A program made the translations under genes and the position numbers. From Pegoplata infirma (taxonomy: Eukaryota; Arthropoda; Insecta; Diptera; Anthomyiidae), in contig OY992536.1 of the NCBI GenBank assembly GCA_963921195.1, positions 229,994,023 through 230,058,022 of the forward strand: a stretch of DNA of 64,000 nt. The letters are read 5' to 3'. This document shows positions 56,401 to 64,000 of this stretch, in pieces (position 1 is the stretch's first letter; every line of letters starts with the position of its first letter). The notes under the pieces were generated by a model that was not told where the DNA came from, ran no database searches, and saw nothing but the letters and a program-made list of their open reading frames with translations.

Positions 56401-58857
56401 TTTTGTCCTAATCAAGATACATTCGGTGATCCCAAATTTGTTGCACAGTGTAATAAGAGATCATTTAATTACGATCTCGAGAGAGTTTTATACTCTCTTC
56501 CTTTTTAGTATTTTATTGTCGATTTTTTTTGTTATTATTTTTCATGTCTACTTTACTATCACTAAAAAAATTTATAATAACAACAGCGAGTATTTTTTTT
56601 TATTAAAAAAGTCAACAAGTTTAATTCGCTACAATTTGTGATTTTATTTTTATATAATTTTTTTTATTCTTTTTGTATTTCTTCTTTCATATTCGTTTTT
56701 TTTATTTTTTGCTTTAGTCGAAATTGTTAAAGAAAAATTCTTAATAATAAAATTAAAAAAAAAAAAAAATATATTATCAAACACTGATACTTTTACAAAA
56801 TAAAAAACCAATACAAATAAATAAACGTGTAATGAGTGCAAATTTTATAAAATGCTTTAAATTTATTTAAACAAAAAGTGTAAAAAAGAAAATTAATAAA
56901 CAAAACAAATTTGCTAAAACAAAAACTTAAAGAGTGTTATAAAAAATTAAAAAAAAAAATATTTTAGAATGTGCAAAATTTTTCAAAAAAGAATCAAAAT
57001 TATTTTTTGTTTTTCTTTATAAAAATCCCCTAATTTTAAATATTTTCTTTTTTTAAAGTGTTAATTTGTTTAATTTAATGTTAATAAAATTAACAAATAA
57101 TCAGAAAAATAAAATTACAGTTGCGAAATTTAAAAAAGCAGTGTTTTATAAAATTGTTTGCTAAATTTTGCTAAGTGTAAGTAAACAATTTTATTTCTTG
57201 GTACTAAATTAGGAGCTATGTACTCAAAAAATGTTAGATTTAAAATTTAAGTTGTAAAACTACCTCACTTTATAAAAATCAAAAAGCATCAAATTTTATA
57301 TGATAAGATCGAGTCCCAAAATGGAGCGGAAAATTTCATCCAATTTGATATTGAAAAAATCCTTTTAGATATAATTTTTTTAGCATAAAACCATAATATT
57401 TACCGCCCCATTTTTGGGATTTTCACTTAAAAAAGACATAACTAAAATTTGGGAAAAAATTTCATTGAAATTTAACTAAAAAATAAGAAATTTTCTTAAC
57501 TTTGAAGAAAATAGTTTAGTACATTTACTTATATATAGTTCACAGTTTTCTTAAAATGGAGCTCTTTAATATAAGGAAACGAATTCTTACTGCCAAAGAA
57601 ATTTTCCCCAAATCTAAAAAACAAATCTTTATTTTTGAGATACGTAAAAATGTGTGCACTCACAATTTTGTTCAAGTTTAGTTAAACTTTACTAAAGACA
57701 CCTTCTTCGTATTTCTCTTCTTAGAATTGCGGAAGTGTACATCTTAGAATGTAGTTAATAACTTCTTAGAATTTTGTTAAAAATTCAAAATGGCACTATC
57801 TCGAAAGCTAAGCGAGATAGAGCGAAACGGATGAAGTACTATGAAGAAAGACGTGAAATAGCCTAGCTCTACTTAACTGTCGGGGTCTCAAGACCCTAAT
57901 TTCGGAAATAAAATTTGACATTCCTGAGATTCTATATATAAGGCATCCCACACCAAATGTCCCGCTATAGAAAAACATGTGTCCCATGAATTTCTGAATA
58001 GGTTGTTTGGATGGCCCTATATGAAACTAAGAAAATTTCGTTTTTGGTTTTTAAAATTTTCAAAAACTGGGCTTAGGAGGCGTGGTCAAATATTGGGAAA
58101 ATGGTAAAATTTTTGGTAAGTTGCCTTGATTAAATATTTATCACGTTAAAACGGAAGGCACCACGATGTCAAAAATGTATATTCTTATATAGTTTTGTGT
58201 GGGCAATCGACTAAATTTTTTTTTTGAAAATTTTCAGAACCCGTTCTGAAATTTTCCATATTTTAAAAAAGTCAATTTCTCAAAAATCCCGCCACTTTTT
58301 TTTAATTTTTTTTTAAGTTTAGATGTTTGTCCATCCACACAAAAAAATATTTCGTTTTTTTCGAGAAAATCGCATTTGAATTTTAAATTTCATATCAATT
58401 TAGTAATTTGCTTGTATTTTCTTGTTGCAACAGAGCGTATGAGGAATATTTATGTCTATATATATATGGGGCATTCCATGTCAAATCGGACACTTTGAAA
58501 TTTTTTTTTTTAGATTTTCCTAATTTGTAAACAGTTTTTAATACCCTTCGAAACTCCTTCGTGGTAAATTTTCAGATTTTGATGACCCGTTCAAAAGATA
58601 TCGAATTTTTAAAAATTGGTAGCTTGCTCCTTTATTCAAATTTCTTTAAATCATAACTTCTTCAATAATGGTCCAAATTTCAAAATTTTTTTTTTCAAAA
58701 TTTTTGTTTACGTATTTTCAAAAAAAAAAATCCCAAAAAATTCTTAAAAGCGTTTTAGTATGCGATTTTTAAGTTTTAAAATTTAAATCTCATTTTTGAA
58801 AATGTTTGTACTCTTCGATTTTTTTGAAATTTTTTTGTGTAAAACTTCTATCAATTC
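56401..58857. other. AT-rich stretch, no gene seen
   Basis: Contains a GAGAGAGTTTTATACTCTC palindrome (near 56482), an A-rich plus strand at 56730-57180, a short inverted pair TCCCAAAATGG...CCATTTTTGGGA (57313-57420), and a GGGCATTCCATGTCAAATC motif at 58470 that resembles a transposon end. No protein family. Confidence 0.4.
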
Positions 58858-59675
58858 TACACTCAAAATAACAACTCTGTAAAATACTCTGTAAAATGAC
58901 TGTAATCTCAATTCAACAGATATTTGACAGAGTTTTCTGTCAAAATACAGATTTAAAGAAAAAATTTTGTATTTTGTTGTGACAAAAAAACAAAGTTTCC
59001 TCTGTTATATTACTTTTTACTTTGTAATCTTAATTTTACAGATAATTAACAGAGTTTTCTGCTAAAATACTGATCTAAGCAAAATACTTCGTATTTTTTT
59101 ATAACCAAAAAATTTTTTTGTTTTTAGTAGTTTTTGTTACCAAACATCAAAATTTTATCTGTAATTTTTTTTTTTTATAAAAAAGTTAAAAAAGTAGCAA
59201 AAAAAGGTTCAAAATTTTTTTTTTTTAGAAATCTTATAAAAATTTTACAAAATAACATGCATTTAACTAAACTCTGTAAATTTACAGAGTTTTTTCTGTA
59301 AATTTTTTTTTGCATCAAATGCATTTTACAAATATATGTAAATTTATATACACTTAAAGTATTTTGTAAGTAAATTCAACTGAAAAAACATTTAAAACAA
59401 TCGTTTTTCCTTTTAAAAAACGGACTACTTATATTTCACTTGAAACAACATACTTTTTCAGCTATTTTTAAACGTTAATAAATGATTAGACATTCCGTAA
59501 AATCAAATGATATTTCAGTTATTTTAACTGTTTACATTTTTATACCCTCCACTCTAGTGATAGAGGGTATATATAAGTTTGTCATTCCGTTTGTAACTCC
59601 TCGAAATAATGGTCTAGGACCCCATAAAGTACATATATTTATGATCCTCGATCGATTTTAAGTCGATCTAGCGAT

Positions 59676-59911
<236 letters not shown>

Positions 59912-60198
59912 GTAGAAAACACGCTAACTTTTGAAAGACTTTACAGAGGCTACTGAAGATTGGCATATATGTTTGTCATTTACCTGGTCAGGTTGGTATT
60001 GCAATCCAGCCAAATCGGTCCAGTGGTTCAAAAGTTATGAGCAAAAGAGTAAATTTCGGCAAGGGTGTTTCGCGAATTTACGAGATAAAAAACACGATAA
60101 CTTCCGAAAGACAATAATGAGACTACTGAAGCTTGGCATGTATCTTTGTCGTTCCTCGGGTCTGTTTGGTATTAAATTTCAGTTCAATCGGTCCAGTG

Positions 60199-61726
60199 CA
60201 CACTGGTCGATCCCATTGGCCAAAAATAAAAAATTCAAAGTCAAAAGTTTGTCGCCAAAAGTGTCATCTCTATTTCTAATAAAAATAAGGTTTTAAAATT
60301 TTGAGCTGTTTCTGTTTTATTCCAACTGTACTCTTTAAGAACAGCTTCAAAAGAGATGGCGAGTTAACAGTTGGTTTTTGCAGTGTGAAATTATGGAAAA
60401 TTAGGTTCAACTTTCAATTAATTAAAACCATATAAAATTTTTTTTGTTGAAATAAATCAAAACTAATATTGAATTAGAAGGTATTAACTAAATTTTAAAA
60501 TAATTACAATGTGTTTAGCCTGTTCTGGAGTTGGTATAAAATTAATATCTTTCCAGTGTCAATGTAAGTGTTTGTTCGTCAATATATTGAAATTTCTAAT
60601 AGAGTTTTAGTTGTGTTCCCCCCTGAAATCTCCTATCGGACTTCTTTTGATTTATTAGTTAATATTTCAAGATTCTAAAATTGGTAATATCAGCTGCATT
60701 CTTTTGCATGTCTTTGAGTTATCACCCACAGATCAAAACGGCCTCGTTGTTTTGGATGTCAAACTTTGAATTCTTGTGTGGTGTTTTGTTAATTTGTGTT
60801 AGCGTTGCTCTGGTATTGTTATGCATGTAAGAAATGTGATTGTTTATTTTCTTTTTAGCGGACTTTTAATTTTATTTTTTCTTAATTTTATCCTTATTAA
60901 GGGTAGTTTAGACCAGCAGACTTGTAAAACGACCTGTCGGTTTTTCTAGTACTTAGCGTGACAGTTTTTTGAAAAATTTTGATTTTTGTTGAAGTTATGC
61001 TAATGTAAACTGCAAAAATGGAAAATTTTACATTTTTTCATTAATTAAAGAAAAATATTAGATCAAAATAATAAAATATGTGTACAAGAGATTAATTAAT
61101 ATACAAATAAAAAAAATCATCAAAATCGGTTCAGTAGTTTTTGTTGTACAACTGCAGCCAATTTTATCCTTTAAAAAAAACATACCACAATTGGTTGGCA
61201 ACCCTGGCAATTCTCTTTGACCAAAATTTGAGTTATAAAAACTTTTTAAAAAATAACGATTTTTGTCTTTCATATAAAAAAACAGAATTAAAAATTATTG
61301 CGTATTTATTTTTTTAAAGCTGTTTAAAAATTGTTGGTATTACGGCTGTTTTTTAGTAACAACCCCCTTAACATTTTTTTTAATTTTTTATTACATACTA
61401 TTTCATATTTAATAATTCAATATTTTTTTTTAAAACTAATCTTGTAAAAAAGTTATGAATTAAATGTGAATTAAAAACAAACTTTCGTTTTTCTTATGTG
61501 GGGCGAATGTGGGTGCTTGGGTACGGTAGGGGGTGGGGGTGGTTATGAGTCATCAACCACTCCCATTTTATCATTATTATCATTTTATCAATATCAATAG
61601 TTCTGACATATTTAAAAATTTATCAATAGTTCTGACATATTTAAAAAGCCGTGACCGAAGTTTCACGATGATACCTATACTTGAAGTATTTTTGGCCGCC
61701 ATCTCCATAGAGCTCCGACCACTGTG
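60199..61726. mobile_element. Transib-like element, non-autonomous
   Basis: Ends CACACTGGTCG (left) and CACAGTGGTCG (right, inverted); the 5-bp duplication CAGTG stands at 60194-60198 and 61727-61731. Removing the element restores the mini-me word GGTCCAGTGGTTCAAAAG. A 5-bp duplication with a CACAGTG-type heptamer is the known pattern of Transib, the relatives of RAG1. Both ends also share GCCAAAAAT. The interior of 1.5 kb has no transposase. Confidence 0.65.
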
Positions 61727-61924
61727 CAGTGGTTCAAAAGTTATAAGCAAAACCCTGAATTTCAGATTAGTTTCATTCAAAATGCCACGTGTTTTAACAT
61801 GTTTTAAAAGCATTGGTGGTAACTAAACAATGCTTTTCAAACTTGTTTAATTTTAAAGCAATGCTTTTTAAACTTATTTAGTTTTAAAAGCATTGGTAGC
61901 TTAAAAATTAAACACGAAAAAAAT

Positions 61925-62090
61925 TTTACACTCAAAAAAAATATTACACTCAAAAAAATCTTTACACTAAAATTTTTTTTTTTTTTTTCAAAAATAACAA
62001 TATTTTGTGTATACGTGCATTCACTCAGAAATATTTTTACAGAAAAAAAAAACACTACACTCGAAAAAAATTTTACACTCAAAAAAAAAA
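61925..62090 (+). repeat. 18-bp repeats of a TACACTCAAAA motif
   Basis: TACACTCAAAAAAA begins at 61927 and 61945, with TACACTAAAATTT at 61963: exact 18-bp spacing. TACACTCGAAAAAA at 62056 and TACACTCAAAAAAA at 62074 are again 18 bp apart. The motif equals the terminal sequence of the TA-flanked CACTCAAAAT elements but lies within the mini-me. Confidence 0.75.
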
Positions 62091-62865
62091 AATTAGTAAT
62101 TTTTTTTTTTTTTTTAAAATGACAAAAAAAGAGTTTTTTACTCAAAATAAAATATTTCTAATCAAAATTGTTAATTTTTTCACGTTAAAAAATGTACTAC
62201 CCTTTAAAAAAAATGCATTGTGGAGGGTATTCATAGATTCGGCAAAGTCGAATTTAACTTTTCTACTTGTTTATTTTGTGGAGTCAAAATATATTTTTTT
62301 GAATAACAAACTACAAAAACCGTACTTCTGTAAAATTATACGGAATAATCAGTCAAAAATAATTTAACTGATAAAAACATTTTTCCGTAAATTTTTGTAG
62401 TTTATTGTTTTAACAACTGTATAAATCTTTATTTAGTTTTTTTAGTTTATTTAGTTTTTTTTGAAAAATAAACGATAAAACGTTTAAAACAACTTTACCG
62501 AATAACTTTTAAAACAACCGTAAATAGTTACCGTAAAACTTTTCTAGGTGTAGTTTTCTTTGCTAAATGGTGGTTTACTTAACCAATATTTTACTAGAAA
62601 CTCTGTAAATTAACAGTTTTTTTTGTCCAAATCATTTTACAGAGTTTTATAGTAAAATTACAGAGTTTTCTCTGAAAAAAAGCTTTCATATTTAACCAAA
62701 ATTTTACTTTAAACTCTATAAATTAACATTTTTTTTCTGTCGAAATCATTTTACAGAGTTTTTTAGTAAAATTACAAGAAATGTTGTTAGCTGGAAAAGT
62801 ATGGTGTACTCTGTCAAATTAGCAGAGTTTTTCCGTAATTTAACAGAGTTATTATTTTGAGTGTA

Positions 62866-63400
62866 CAAATTTTTTGTCCAGGAAGATCGTGGGATAACGA
62901 TTATTACTATTTTTTTAAATTTTTTGAAAAAATTTTATTGTAATTTTTCAATCTTAAAATCATTTCTACTGCTCCAATTGTGCGTCATAGAGGGGTCCAA
63001 TGTCTAAGGGGGCTCCCACACAAAACGACATTTTTTAAAATTTGTTCCAACCGCTCTAACTGCCCAAATAGTGCCCTTACAGCAACAAAATGTATGACCG
63101 ACCCACAATATTTTTTTAGTCCAAACATTTTCTCTGAACACACCTACCCTCTATTTTTAAGTGTTAAGGCGGTCCCCATACAATTTTTTTTATTTTTTGT
63201 AAATTTGTTTTATTTAATCAGCTTCTACCGGTCCAATAGTGCGTCCGAGAGGGGTCATTAGTGAGACCGACCCCCATTTATTTTTACCCTACAACATTTT
63301 TTTAAAATTTACCTACGCCCTATCTCCACTCCCTAAGTAGGCTCCCATACAAATAACAGTTGGAGCAAATTTTATAATTTGGCCTGGAATGGCCTGGATT
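62866..63400. repeat. Imperfect repeat of about 259 bp, no gene
   Basis: GCGTCATAGAGGGGTC at 62982 and GCGTCCGAGAGGGGTCATT at 63241 begin two similar segments, both with GG(C/T)(T/C)CCCA(C/T)AC further on. Unit boundaries are not exact and no family is recognised. Confidence 0.4.
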
Positions 63401-63544
63401 TTCCAGTTATTTGAAGTCTGATCCAGTTTCCAGTTAAAACATAATTTATCCAGTTGAAAAAGGATTTCTTTCTTTAACAATTATTTTTTTTATTAAATAT
63501 TTTTTACAATTTTTTGGGACTATTTTTTGAATAAAACATTAATC

Positions 63545-63880
63545 AAAAATACAACATAAATGCATCTTTTAAAATACGGTAAATGTGCTCTTTTTGCTGC
63601 ATTTTCTCTAATTTTTTACAACTTCTTCGAGAATCTTCGCCAGTCTATCGTTAATTTCGGCACGAATGTTTTCCTTGAGCTCGTCGATGATTTAAGGATT
63701 CTTGGCGTACATTTTTCTTTTAAAATGACCCCACAAAAAAATGTGTCTGGATGGGTCAAATCTGCAAATGGTGGTCAGATGTTGTCGCCCTTTTTGACTT
63801 CGCACGCCCGGGAAATTTTAACGGTCCTCCCAGATTTCCAGATTTGACCACTTTGGCATTAATTTTGTGTTATTTAAAAA
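63545..63880 (-). pseudogene. Tc/mariner-like transposase C-terminus, broken
   Basis: Minus strand: a degenerate SRHIFLWGHFKRKMYAKNP block (near 63680-63740) is the ...D(F)FLWG.LK..VYA.KP segment that follows the second catalytic Asp in IS630/Tc1/mariner-type transposases. Then IIDELKENIRAEINDRLAKI. Frameshifts near 63740 and a stop near 63690. Only the end is present; the rest may lie beyond the window edge or be lost. Confidence 0.5.
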
Positions 63881-64000
63881 AAAATAGCGAGCTAAACATC
63901 AGCATTTCGAGATGCTCGAAGAAGTAATAGAAACGCTTAAAAAAGGCACATTTTGGCAAATAGAGACGGCCATTTAGTTCAAAATAAAAATGTGTTTTTC

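Noticed and set aside
63560..63847. 95-codon plus-strand open frame
   Set aside because: The opposite strand carries recognisable transposase motifs, so the plus frame is a shadow.

Overview
The window is AT-rich, gene-poor eukaryotic DNA built almost entirely of decayed, nested transposable elements. Several signs point to a fly (Diptera, probably a schizophoran or calyptrate). They are many mini-me/DINE-like elements with TATA and GTCY proto-microsatellites and a terminal ATTCGGC...GCCGAAT hairpin, a mariner pseudogene, non-LTR retrotransposons, and many hAT-type and TA-flanked TIR MITEs. I recognise no host protein-coding gene, rRNA, true tRNA gene or CRISPR array. One low-confidence core promoter with a possible non-coding first exon lies near 43.3-43.8 kb.

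Layout. 0-6.3 kb: a retrotransposon 3' end, a 114-bp tandem duplication, two copies of a SINE-like repeat and a 1.3-kb foldback. 6.3-10.3 kb: a mariner split by a foldback, which itself carries a hAT MITE, with a retrotransposon inserted beside it; every junction has a readable target-site duplication. 10.4-14.7 kb: reverse-transcriptase pseudogenes of two families, one interrupted by a MITE and by an 86-bp insertion. 15.0-21.7 kb: one 6.7-kb CAGGG-ended element with long inverted arms, filled with younger insertions. 22-28 kb: a CR1-like retrotransposon broken by at least three TIR elements. 28-37 kb: retrotransposon copies with a composite insertion and a mini-me. 37-48 kb: mixed MITEs, mini-me elements and RNase H remnants. 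48-58 kb: strongly A-skewed unique DNA and more TIR elements. 58.8-62.9 kb: a four-level nest (MITE, MITE, mini-me with a 59-unit GTCY array, Transib-like element). 63-64 kb: the C-terminus of a Tc/mariner-like transposase.

Main families named here. R is an I/LOA-like non-LTR element with RNase H and a Cys-rich tail (seven copies or fragments). C is a CR1-like non-LTR element (four copies). K is a second RT element at 11 kb. hAT-like elements begin CAAGG, TAGRG or CAGGG and mostly show 8-bp target duplications. TA elements have TIRs starting CAC and TA duplications. Because several insertions sit in recognisable coding sequence or in one arm of an inverted repeat, their empty sites can be read inside the window. 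This gives a relative insertion order without any outside data. All coding remnants carry stops or frameshifts, so nothing here appears autonomous.
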